Shown: in pieces, positions 10,925 through 23,200 of the stretch
Numbering within the stretch: the stretch's first letter is position 1
Layout: every line of letters begins with the position of its first letter
Assembly: GCA_020137815.1 (NCBI GenBank)
Contig: CM035355.1
Span: 372,001-436,000 of the forward strand
DNA length: 64,000 bases
Reading direction: 5' to 3'
Source: Hormiphora californensis
Taxonomy: Eukaryota; Ctenophora; Tentaculata; Cydippida; Pleurobrachiidae
Program-made: the position numbers and the translations under genes
Notes under the pieces: model-generated
Told to the model about the DNA's origin: nothing
What the model saw: only the letters and a program-made list of their open reading frames with translations
Database searches by the model: none

Positions 10925-11340
10925 CAAGAGCGAGAGCGGAGCGGAGAGAGGAGAAGCGAGAGAGAGAGAGAGGAGAGAGCGAGAGAGCGGAGAGAGAGGG
11001 GGGAAGAGAGAGGGGAGGAGAGCAGATAGAGAGAGGGAGAGAGAGAGAGAGGAGGATGAAGGGGAGAGAGGAAAGGAGAGGCAGCAGAGAGAGAGAGAGA
11101 AGCGAGAGAGCCGAGAGAGAGAAGAGAGAGAGAGAGAGAAGAGAGGAGAGGGGACGAGAGAGGAGAGAGAGAAGAGAGAGAGGAAAGAGAGAGCGGCAGA
11201 GAGGAGAGAAAGTGAGAGAGCAGAAGGAGGAGAAGAGAAGAGAGAGGAGAGCAGTCGAGGAAGAGAAGAGAGAGAGAGAGTAGACGAGAGAGAGAGAGAT
11301 GTAGAGAGAGAGAGAGGACGAGAGAGATGAGAGAGAGGAG

Positions 11341-11376
<36 letters not shown>

Positions 11377-11540
11377 AGAGAGAGAGATGAGAGAGAGATG
11401 GAAGAGAGGAGAAGAGAGCGATAGAGGAGAAGAGAGAGAGAGAGAGCGAGAGAGAGAGAGAGAGAGAGCGAGCGAGAGAGCGAGAGGAGCGCGAGAGAGA
11501 GAGCAGAGAGCATAGAGCGAGAGAGCGCTCGATAGCGCTC
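10925..11540. repeat. Imperfect (GA)n microsatellite, about 0.6 kb
   Basis: Purine-only on the plus strand with frequent AGAG/GAGA phase slips and occasional GC, AT and CG interruptions. All long frames in it are repeat artefacts. Confidence 0.95.
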
Positions 11541-12026
11541 GCTCTCGCGATCTAGCGAGATTAGAGGAGATATCGACTCTTCTCGTCTCGCGGCAGCTCA
11601 TCTCGCTTCAGCGCTCTAGCCTCCGAGATATCGCTATATCTGCTAGATCTCTCTCTCTCACTCCATACTTTGAAAGATAGGGTGCCCGGGCACGCTTACG
11701 AAATATCCAATTCCAATTCTAATTCGCGGTTCGCCCCTGACAATGCAAATGCATGCACCGTCTCTCACACGGTTTATTGGAGATGCTATTTTATTGCTAG
11801 CTACACAGAATCCAAGATAACTATTATTTCGTGACGGAACTAATTATATCAATTAAAGGAACAATGATAATATGAATTGTACAAATAGCAAAAAAGTGTT
11901 ATTTATCCGAAATTTTCTTAGATCAAAATGGCTTGTTTCATGCTTCACATAATGTTTATCTGTGTAGTTTTTATGGAAAACCCGTCCCAAGAGTTTAAGT
12001 CCCACAGTTAGACACACAGTCCTTTT

Positions 12027-15000
12027 TCAACCCTCCTCTGGGCTTGTATTCGGCGAGTCGCTTGTTGGCAGATTTACAGTTGAAAGTTTCCTAACAGAAG
12101 TTCGAAGGTTTCTAGTGTAAGTGTTTGATGGTGTGTTGATGGTGGTTGACATCATGGGGAATGATGCAGTTGTGCTCGAGCCATTCACTCTCTTCCTCCA
12201 GTTCTTGATCAACTCCTTGTTCAGAGCTCCATGCATTATCAGGATCATGATACCCTGTGAGGGTGGATCAGTGTCAAGCGACTCAAGACGGTGAGGGTGG
12301 ATCAGTTAATAGCTGTAGGGGGAGGAGTGGGTATCGAAGGGGGAGGAATGGGTATCGAAGACACTTCACACTTTGATACCCTGTGAGGGTGGATCAGTGT
12401 CAAGAGACTCAAGACGGTGAGGGTGGATCAGTTAATAGCTGTAGGGGGAGTATCGAAGACACTTCACACTTCGCGCGCCGGCAAGGCAGGGCTAACTTCG
12501 TTACCAATGGGAGGAGTGGGTTATCATTCAATTGAAAAATGGTACATGCTAATAACACTGAACTGTCCCGTGGTCTACCAGATCAACAGTAAAGAAATAA
12601 CATTACATACCTGTGGGGCAACTGAGAGAATGTAAAGCCATCGAAGAGCCGCATTCAGATAGGTATAATTGGTTGTTGCAAGAACAAAGAAACCAAAAAT
12701 CCAACCAGTCCCGAGAATCGCACTAAGAGCAAACGCCTTTTGGAGGCGCAGCTGAGGAGGAAATTTCATGGTTTCAAGTCCTCTAAATATATAAAGTCGG
12801 ATTTTTTGAAGTTGTCACCCCCCTCTTCGTGCGCGGGATGTTTTTGCGTGTCACATCACATGTTAACGTGTGGTGTGCGCGTCAAAATTGATAAATTTCA
12901 TATGCGCGGTCATTTTGGGGTGACAACTTCAAAAAATCCGACTTTAGTAGGGTTTTAAGGGTACACCTCGGCAAAATTTTTGTCGAGTGCCCGCTTAGCT
13001 CTCCATATGGGGTTGTAGGGCATACCAAGCCGACCTCAAATATGCAATTTTAGCCCTTAACTCGAATTCATATTTTTGCTACAGCCCCTCAAAGTTTGAC
13101 CCTAAAAACCGGTTTTTAAGGTCCCTAAATTTTATTTTTAGGGCTAGAAAGCTGAAAATTTAGGGATTCATAGAGGATACCAAGGTGTATAGCTCAAATA
13201 GAAATTTTTTGAAATGGAGCTCAATTTTTTGTCTGAGACTATTTTACTTTTTTTGACTTTGAGGCCATATTTGGACATGTTCCTATGGACCGTTAAGGCT
13301 CAAAATTGGATATTTGGTGCTCCTAACAATTGTCAAAGTAGCCACAAATTTTCAGGAGGTCCGAATTTAAAATGTGGCTTACAGGTTTCTTTTTGTAAAG
13401 CACATATTTTAGGAAAACTTAAAATGGCTATATCTCAAAAACGGTAGGTCCTAGCGATCTAATTTTGTGCTAAATCGATTCAGCGGGTCCGATTTTGGGG
13501 GGGTCGTCTCATAGACATTTTGCTCTAAGTCTAACCGTTTTTTCAGAAATCGTATTTTAAGATTTGAACATGTTTAGCAGAAATAGGTAAGATTAGCTCT
13601 AGCTAGAAGCATTTCTGCTAAACATGTACAAACCTTAAAATACGATTTCTGAAAAAACGGTTAGACTTAGAGCAAAATGTCTATGAGACGACCCCCCCAA
13701 AATCGGACCCGCTGAATCGATTTAGCACAAAATTAGATCGCTAGGACCTACCGTTTTTGAGATATAGCCATTTTAAGTTTTCTTAAAATATGTGCTTTAC
13801 AAAAAGAAACCTGTAGGCCACATTTTAAATTCGGACCTCCTGAAAATTTGTGGCTACTTTGACAATTGTTAGGAGCACCAAATATCCAATTTGAGCCTTA
13901 ACGGTCCATAGGAACATGTCCAAATATGGCCTCAAAGTCAAAAAAAGTAAAATAGTCTCAGACAAAAAATTGAGCTCCATTTCAAAAAATTTCTGTTTGA
14001 GCTATACACCTTGGTATCCTCTATGAATCCCTAAATTTTCAGCTTTCTAGCCCTAAAAATAAAATTTAGGGACCTTAAAAATCGGTTTTTAGGGTCAAAC
14101 TTTGAGGGGCTGTAGCAAAAATATGAATTCGAGTTAAGGGCTAAAATTGCATATTTGAGGTCGGCTTGGTATGCCCTACAACCCCATATGGAGAGCTAAG
14201 CGGGCACTCGACAAAAATTTTGCCGAGGTGTACCCTTAATTCTTAATTTATTCTGCTTACCGCCATGGCCGTCAGTTGGTTATCCTCTGTTGCGTTCAGC
14301 TGTACCGGGGCTTTCTTTGTTTTCATTGTAATCCAAAGGACATTAAGAAGGACCCATTGGGTAAAGATGAGTCCTACTGCCAGGGGAGCCCAGAATGTAA
14401 CAGCGGCCGCTGGAAACTGGACAAAACACCTGGAGAGAGTTACTGTTAGTGCAGGGCAGGAAGAACCGACCAAAACAAGTAAACAACCAATCAAAACTCG
14501 TTATTTAGGTCATGTGACTGGTTATCAGCCAATCAGGGACCAGTATTTCCTGATTCGGTCGGTTCCTGGTGCAGGGATGAACTTGAGGTGCAGTGATCTA
14601 CTTACGTTTTTCCGTTTGCATACTCCATGCGCTTCCAGGCGACACCAATTATTGGGAAAACAAGGGGAACTCCCCAGGCGCAAGCATTCCATTTCTGGAA
14701 GTATTTACTGGTATAGTGCGGAAAGATTATCATAAGGCTGGACCGCATGTTCCAAGCCTCTAGAACCATCCAAGCCAACTGACACAACCAGAGATAGTTG
14801 GTCAGCAGTGCAACCTGGGATGTTATTTCTTGTGAAGACTATTTTGCAACTACAATATATATGTTGATTGATCAGTTTGACACGTACTGTGAGACACCCA
14901 GGGCTAACGTCATTGTCGTCAGGTGAGGTGAACCGGTCCATTATTAGGAAGATTATGATGGCTAGGACGAGAGAGCAAGCCAACATTAAGTTCAACCGGA

Positions 15001-15303
15001 TGGGCTTCTTTTTCATTAACACCCTGATGGTGGAAGATAATATTGTAGTTAGTTGGAGGATGTACTGCAGTTCTTAATTGAATTTTAGTACATACTGCTA
15101 AATCGCCGTTTTTTTATAAAAGAAAGGTACGATTATGGTAATTGTATTGGTACAGTTAAAAAGTGGATGATATCGTTGAAAGTGTTGATATATTACTTAT
15201 TCGGAGCAAAGAGTAGGAGGAGAACAACAAGACTGACCAGACTAACTACCAGAAAGACGGTCGATGTTATAATCTCCCCACTCGGGTAATCTACTTCTAT
15301 ACT
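12027..15303 (-). CDS. Adhesion GPCR: seven-transmembrane exons and C-tail
   Basis: Six exons on the minus strand: 15303-15197 (TM1, [20 protein letters not shown]), 15023-14888 (TM2, [20 protein letters not shown]), 14814-14606 (TM3-TM4, [15 protein letters not shown] then [14 protein letters not shown]), 14429-14261 (TM5, [20 protein letters not shown]), 12751-12611 (TM6-TM7, with TGWIFGFF) and 12254-12027 (end of TM7, [20 protein letters not shown], and a Ser/Thr-rich tail). The TM3 QLAWMVLEA and TM6 GWIFGFF signatures are those of family B2 receptors. The TM5-TM6 intron carries two transposons, and the TM7 acceptor is tandemly duplicated. No frameshift is seen, in contrast to the copy at 1-1205. 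Confidence 0.88.
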
Positions 15304-18300
15304 CTGAAATTGACATTACTGATGTTAGTTTTGAACTATAAGTATGTGGGATGCTCCCACGTTGAGTTTTTGTCTTAAAACTGGGCATATACATTTGGTA
15401 TGCTAATTGCTTAACCACATACCATCATAACAGCGAAGCTAGTAAGGTGGGTGCAAGTACATTGGACCTCTTGGGTGCCCTCCGTAATGCCATTATCCAC
15501 TGTGTCACACCCATCTTTTAACCATCTCTCACTCTCCCCTGTGAGATTAGATAGCAACATTGTTAATCGAATAAGGTGCTCGATCAATTGATGTGTCGAG
15601 TAGGCCTGGGGACCCAACTGAATCTTGTAGTTATGTGCTCAATTTTATCACCACATATTTCTTACCATCGTAATATTGGCATGTTACACTGGGCTTGAGG
15701 ATGAGTTTTCGTTCAATGCCATTCACAATCCTCTTCTCGATTTCTGTCCTCTAAATAGTGGACTATTTATTATTTAAACCGAATCGAACACGACCCTCCT
15801 TCTTGTTTTGTTGCTAGGCAATCTCCTTCCTGACTCGTTACTTACGTTAACTCTGTACTTCAGAACGACAGATTCCCCATTCGTAAGTTGTCTCTTCACA
15901 CGATCCTTACTGTACACATTCACCTCTCCTATCACTCCAGTGACTGATATCACGTTGCTCTGGGTAGAAAATAAAGCAATCAAATTTTTACCGTCAGAGA
16001 ATTAGTTGGGAGCTTATATAGCATGATAATGCTGTAGTGTAATTGTAAGTAGTATGGAACGTAATGGAGAATGGAGATATAATTGTGTCTAGAAACATCT
16101 AGTTTCATAATATACAGGGGCGTCGACACGGGTTGGGGCCAGGTATGGCAGCCGGTGCGAAGCACCGGTATTATATGTGGCATACAAATATGCGACCGGA
16201 GCGCCCGAAGGGCGCGTAGGGAGCTCCGGCAGGGGGTTTGGGGGGCGCAGCCCCCCAACCGGGGTCCAGGGGCGGGAGCCTCTGGTGGGGGTCTAGGGGG
16301 CGAAGCCCCGGGAAAATTTTTTGGTCTAAGCAAGCATTTTAAAGCATTTTCCCAATAACTAATTGTAATATTTTGAACAATCTTTCCCTGTATTTTAGAC
16401 TGATATCACCAGCGAACGTATACAATAGCAGTATTTATCTCCCTTTTTTCTTTTCCCTTTTTGGGAAGCCCCTCAGCCGGGGTCCAGGAGGCGAGGGCCT
16501 CTGAATCAAAGTCTGATGGAGGTCTAGGGGGCGAAGCCCCCGGAAAAATTGTTTAAGCAAGCATTTTAAAGCATTTTCCAGAGAAATTCACCTTTGCCTG
16601 GGAATTCCAGGTATGGCGGCCGCCATACCTGCCATACCCGTGTCGACGCCCCTGATATAGCCCTCCCTATAACACTCCCTATAACACTACCCCTTACTAC
16701 CACACACCACCCCCAGCATGATGAGAAAGGGGCAGCTCCGACAATGGTGTAGCAGTGTGTTCTAATCGCTTATTCCGTATAAGGTAAATACGATTGACAA
16801 TGGTCCCCCGCCCTGTTTTGGCATGATCGCCACCACAGCAGAGAGAAAATACACACACACTCTATTTCTGTGTGCTTGCAGTGTGTGTTTGAAAAATACT
16901 GCACCCCACCCTACTATTCTTCCAATTTCACGTTGTCAATTCACTGCTTTTTGTTTTGCTTACCTCTTCCTTTTTCAAGTTCAAATCCTCAGCAATGATA
17001 TCGTATTTATCCTCCCAGTCGAGTCCGTACAGAGGTGTATCAGTAGTTGACTGATAGTTAGGGTACATAGAGTCAATGGTGGAGACTTCCACTGAGATGG
17101 CATCCTTACTACTTGACTTCACAGACGCCTATCATTTGGGAATGTTGATATTTGTTAGTCATATGGAGCCTCACTGACACAATTTATTTGGATACTCGTA
17201 GTCGTGAGGTAGCTCTGTGCTGCAGCCTGCAGTTTCTAATCTATCACCATACATATAATAAAACGATAGAGTGCAGTGTACCTCGAAAAAGACTGCCGGT
17301 TTATCATCGAAAAGGCCCTCACTCTCTATGTCTGCAGTCTCTAGATTCTTGTCATTGCCACTAAGGGAGATTACCAATACGGACTCCGATGTTGATGGTG
17401 ACCCCGTGACTGCTGCAATCGCTGAAAGGGTTTGACATCATCAACATATTGTTCTTTTCGTTTTGAATTAAAAAATTAGATTTAAAATAAATAAGATTTA
17501 AAATTAGATTATGGTCGCTATCATGGTCACTATACCTACCAAGTGCTTCTGTCTTGACGAACGATTCAGAAGAGTTCTTTTCTTGAGCTCGTATTACCAT
17601 TGATTGTGCAAGCGAATTAGTAGCCTCACGAACTCTGAAATATCATTTTGTTTGTACACATGTGTAATTGGAGGATATCTTAACAAATGTCAATAATATT
17701 GACACTCGAGCACGTAATGAAATTATACTCATGGCATCACTAACACGTCACACCTCATAGAACACATGTCACAGTACACTCTAGCAGGCTTGATGCTTTC
17801 TTTCGCATTGATTCCACTTTATAAGGAACAACTTTAGTTTTATAGTAGGACTCACTTAAATTCTCTCTTACCCTGCTGCTGCCTCGACGATTCTTTCTTC
17901 AAATTCGTCTTCACTTTCCAAGTTTGAAACTTTTATGATTTTGTTAGCCGTGTTTGCCAGGTTTTGAATTGTCTGTGTGAGGAAATAGGTGATCATTGTA
18001 AATCATAATTCCGAATGTATGCAAACAAAGAACGTGTACTTAGTTACCATGGTAACCAATGAACATACCTCATCAGTTAGATCGCTAGTAAGGTTGTTTG
18101 AGATTTGCTTGATAACATCAGCCGTATTCTCTACATCAGTACTACTCATTTTCGTAGTATCAACATCAGATATTTCTTGAGAGATCGTGTTTTGGTTGTC
18201 ATCCGTCAGGGTTTCATCGACTTCCTTTTGAAATATACCGTTTATAAAAGGTTTCATGCAATTATTACTCTTAACGATACAAAATCTCTCTTATAGTCCT

Positions 18301-20197
18301 ACACTTAAATCGGCTGGGCCTACAGCTGGGGAGAGTGTGTGTAGAGCTCAATTACCTTCAGGATATTCTTAATTTCACCAGAAACTTCAGTTTGGCATTC
18401 GGTGAAGTCTGTTGGGAGGAACCCTTTACCTTCAACAGGGTCCAATGGGCATAGTTTTCTCGCCATTTTCTCATTCTGATTAGGATTTGAAGAATGAAGG
18501 ATCACTTGATTATTTCATCTGCTCTAATCAGAGGTAAACACCAGTGATAAAAACTAGGTCGCTGCTACTGGTATATTTGTGACTACCATTATTTATTAGT
18601 GCAGATAGGGCTAGTTATGATGGACTCACATTGTAGGCACACGGTAGAGTAACTTCGTTTCCAGGAACTGCTTTTGGCCAAGTATAGTTTCCATACTTTG
18701 TATTTAAATCCTTGTCCGCTTCGCACGCTATACGGTGATAGGGGAGGTAAGATATGAAGAAACTATCTGTTTCTCAGTGTCTTAGGGTATGTCGATAACT
18801 AAACACCCAGGATTTTTGATCAGCTAATAATTAACTACGGTATGATAACTCTCAGAGTATCGTTATGATACATGTCGCCATGCCTATAATCCCCATCATG
18901 GTATGACCCCATGGCGCAAGCTTCTCTATTATAGATCCCATATTGGCTGCTATTGTACCATCTCATCAAATTAGATATCTATTGTGACAACATGGAGCAA
19001 TATGTATAGTTCTTACCAGGGACATCATGGAGCAATATATATAGTTCTTACCAGGGACATCCCCAGCAGCACAGAGGGGTTCCTCTTCATTGCCAGAGCA
19101 ACTTGCACACTCCGTAGATCCTTCCTCAGCAGTGAACTCACCCTCTGGACAATTCTCACACTGCACTTGACCTGTCCAACATTTGGATTTGTTATGCATG
19201 TGAACGTCGAACTAAATTCTGGTATAGGTAGGGGTGGTAAGCCACCTGATCCCGATACAAGGGTGTGATATATGGCATTATTATTATTATAGTGACGTAA
19301 CCATTAACCAGCTGCTATACCATCCCCCAATTTACAATTATATTTATTGAGGCTTTACCTTTTTTAGGCTGGTATTGGTTGACCGGACAATCAGAACATT
19401 CGCTGACAATCCCATTAGCACTATTGAATGTTCCCACTGGGCACTTTAGTATGTCAGAACCACTGTTATAGTATCCTGGTGAAACAGTTAAACTGCCTGA
19501 GAGAATATAGTAAGATGTCATTTTAAGGTCGGACTACCTGCGTCCTGCACAATTCAGGGGATAATAATACTGCTGCATTATATTGAATGCTTTGGTAAAC
19601 AACTTACTGAATTCGTTCGCCAGGACAAACAGCTTCTTCAGTGCGAATGCCATGTTAACTTTTAGTGTAATTACAGCCACGGAGCTGGTTGCAGAACTAG
19701 ACTGACAATTGTAAATATATTGTTCATCAGAAATTTTATCCGGAGAACAAGTTGTTGTTTTTTCATCGCTTGTCTTCGTTTTGATCTCCTATTGTATGTT
19801 ATGGGGTTATTAGCGGTGTATATTAACATTAAACATATACTACAACTGTTTACTGTGAACAAGGAACGTGTCACCCAAATTATGTGTATTTACAGCACTC
19901 GACTCATACAGTTCACTGTCATCCTCAATGAATAGTTTTACATTGTAGTTGATGAAAGTTTGAAAATATATTTTCACTAATTTACTTCTATATCGTTAGT
20001 TATATTAGCTAGTAAGGGCTTGATAAATTAATAATTATTGGTGTTTGGAAAGGAGAAAATAATTCAAGAGAGCGGAGAATAAGAGATGTATTAGACGGAG
20101 GAGGGTTGGCCAGGTGTGTTGGGGATGGGCAAAATATGAGCAGGTGTGGCTGATGCTACACACGACTATGTGAGTGTGTACCTCTGTATATAACACA

Positions 20198-20277
<80 letters not shown>

Positions 20278-23200
20278 TAATATTTGCATACGATTGAGAA
20301 CAGATCGGCGAAAACGGCGCGGTGGTGGTGAAACGGTGAACCTTGCATTAGTCTATAGCCTATAGTTCTTACCAAGGGGTAACTTTCAGTGGCTTGTTTC
20401 TTTTTAATAGGTAAAACCGGTTCCGTTAGTGATAGTGGTGGAGTGGTGACTGCTTCATCAAGTTCAGTCACTCCATCCGAGATTTTCTTTTTTCTATCTT
20501 CAGTCGCTTGTTCCGATCCTGTAAAAACAGTTTGGTTTTGAACTAGTACATGAGGGTTTCTGATCTCGTTGTTGCTGGCTTACCTATTACAATGACTCTG
20601 TGGATAGTGAGTTTCTGGTTTGATAAATCACCAGACGAATATACCCCGGACTTCAGACCATACACATCGTCACTTTTTGTTTTACTAAACAGCTGAGGAT
20701 AAGAAAGTGATATAGACATTGTTTAGAATTTATCCTCGCTGATCAATACTAGGATTAATACTATATTATAGTATTAGGCTTACAGCATCGTCCGTGTCAC
20801 CAAGATCACTAAAAGTGCTTGATGTTGCTATTTGTTCCTCTGAGGAGAGAGTCGAGCCAAGACAGTTGGTCGAATCTGTTTCCTTGAGGCACTGGGAACA
20901 TTTTGATTTTCCAGCGGTAGAAAACGTGAAATAATCACATGATTTGCACTCCGTGGCACCTAAGAAGTTCATGGATTACATAGGTAAATCATCAATGTTT
21001 ACTGTTTACATTTATATGTCAAGTTGTCCGCCAATTAGTTAATACATTGTCTAAACTAGCCGAATTACATCATTTAAGAGGATCACAGTCTATCAGGTAT
21101 CAAGCCTTATATCTTACCAGCCTCATCGCTATAGGTGTTTGCGGGGCAATCAAGACATCCCCCAGTAGTGCTGTTAAGGTATTGACCCGGCTTGCAATTG
21201 TTTTCTGAAAAGAAATACACAGTAAATTGATGATCTCCATATTTAGTTTGGAAAACAACTCTCCTTTGTGTATGCACCCAACATCCCCCAACTACAACTT
21301 CTGCTTTAAAAGGATACGGTGAACGTAATCATTATCGTAAACCTCAAATATTCATGGTCATGGCTATAATAAAACATATGACTAAGTATGCAATGTAGCC
21401 CATGGATAGGACCTGTGTGTGCTCATGCGAAAGACATTTTATCCTGAGCAGGGCACTTTTTCTCAACCCTCGTCGTGAGAGAGGTTTTTTTTAATTTAAA
21501 AATATAAGTCTCTGAACAAGTCTACACGCAGCGTGTAACAAATCAATACACACAACTTCAAGTGATCTCGGTGCAAGAAGTCACACACTGTTGTTGTTTA
21601 TGTTATTCATGTGTAAAAGCAATCTACACTCTGCAACGTAGAAGAAAGCAAGAAGCTAGGCCAGTCGACATGTGAACATAGTCGATAACCTAGAGCCACA
21701 CACATGTGTGTGCGTGGGTGTGTAACAGCGTATGTCGTAGTGTAGTGTGTTCTTGAATGTGCAAGATAATTTAACGGTTTTTGCTTCCACATGCCATTAT
21801 GCCAACATGCCAACAAACTGGCTTTTGATCAATGATCAAACCTAAACAAAACACAAACTTGACCCTCTTTGGGTTTTTTAAATTTTGCACGGTCGAATCT
21901 CTGATAAGATACAGAAATATGATCTTGGAATATTCCCAAAGTCTGAAAGCTGAGACATGAGTCTTTTAAAATTGGCCATGTGCAGCAAGAATAATCAATA
22001 GGTATTTGGGATACCAGGGAAAAGGCAGCTTCATGAAGCTTCACAAACAAAGCAAACCCAAACGAAAATGGACAGAAATCTAAAAGTATATAATTATGTC
22101 CCCCAAAACAAAACCACTTCGTATATGCAGCTTTCACACACTTTTAGCATATCACACAACTGTTCACACGTCACACACAGCTCTGTTCACACATATGACT
22201 GTTTACACACTGTACTTACTTATGTCACACTTGGTTCCGAAAATACCAGGATAACAGTCACACTTCCCCTCGTAGGTTGAACAGTTGTGACGCTGCGAAC
22301 CTGTCTCGTGGCATCCACAATCTGGGGGGGGGGGGTCAATGTAACATGGTAACTTACCAACACATTCCCTAGTAACCATGGTAACTTACCAACACACTCT
22401 CTAGTAACCATGGTAACTTACCAACACACTCCCTAGTAACCATGTTAACCATGGTAACTTACCAACACACTTCCTAGTAACGGGATCCAGATATGCATGG
22501 TTATATCTGCACCCGTCACACGTTCTCCCCTCGTATCGTGTCCTTCCGGGAATACACTCACACTGTCCAGTTACCTAGAGGGATGGGGTTCATGTGGAGC
22601 TGTCACACAAAAAGTTGGGTAACGCGTTACTTATCACGCGTTAGATGAGTACCGCGTTAGATGAGGTATACCTGGTCACATTTCTTGCTCTTGTTGATTG
22701 TTCCCCATGGGTTGCAGTTACACGGCTTGCATCCTTCACCACTGTTGATGCCATAGGTATCACCCTGACAGAGAAAAATGTTAATTTGAGAGCAGGCTCT
22801 CAACACACAAATGATTGATCTCCTCCCGTTTTATCTTACCTCGCATTGAGAACAGTCCCGTCCAGTAACACTGTCCAGACAGAAGCATTGTCCGGTCAGG
22901 TTGTCACATGTTGAGTTAACACTTCCACCCTCATAGCAACCACATACTGAGAGAGTCAGATAGTGTGATTACAGGGTGTTGCTAAGTAATTGAACCACCT
23001 CATTATTTTCACGAGGAACTCTGGAAATTTTCAGGTCTGCTGCATCGTGACCTGTTTCTAAACAACTAGAGCCCAACGTTATCAATAGTAACAACGGCTG
23101 ATACAAACGAATTCGTGACACGAATTTCATGTGTTGAAAAATCAATTTTCGCCCTTTTGAGATACTTTTACCCCATAATTCGGCCTATTTCTCAAAAAAT

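Larger units (their letters stand above)
11655..14410 (-). repeat. Right arm of a 1.2-kb inverted segmental duplication
   Basis: Reverse complement of 1-1205 after removing two inserted elements (12794-12944 and 12959-14235). Homology includes the non-coding sequence downstream of the GPCR stop, for example the segment around CGGTTTATTGGAGATGCTAT, so DNA rather than an mRNA was duplicated. The arms flank 10.4 kb containing PLD6. Confidence 0.85.

Noticed and set aside
10777-11601. Leu/Ser-rich and Arg/Glu-rich frames of up to 274 codons
   Set aside because: Products of the (GA)n microsatellite read in either direction.
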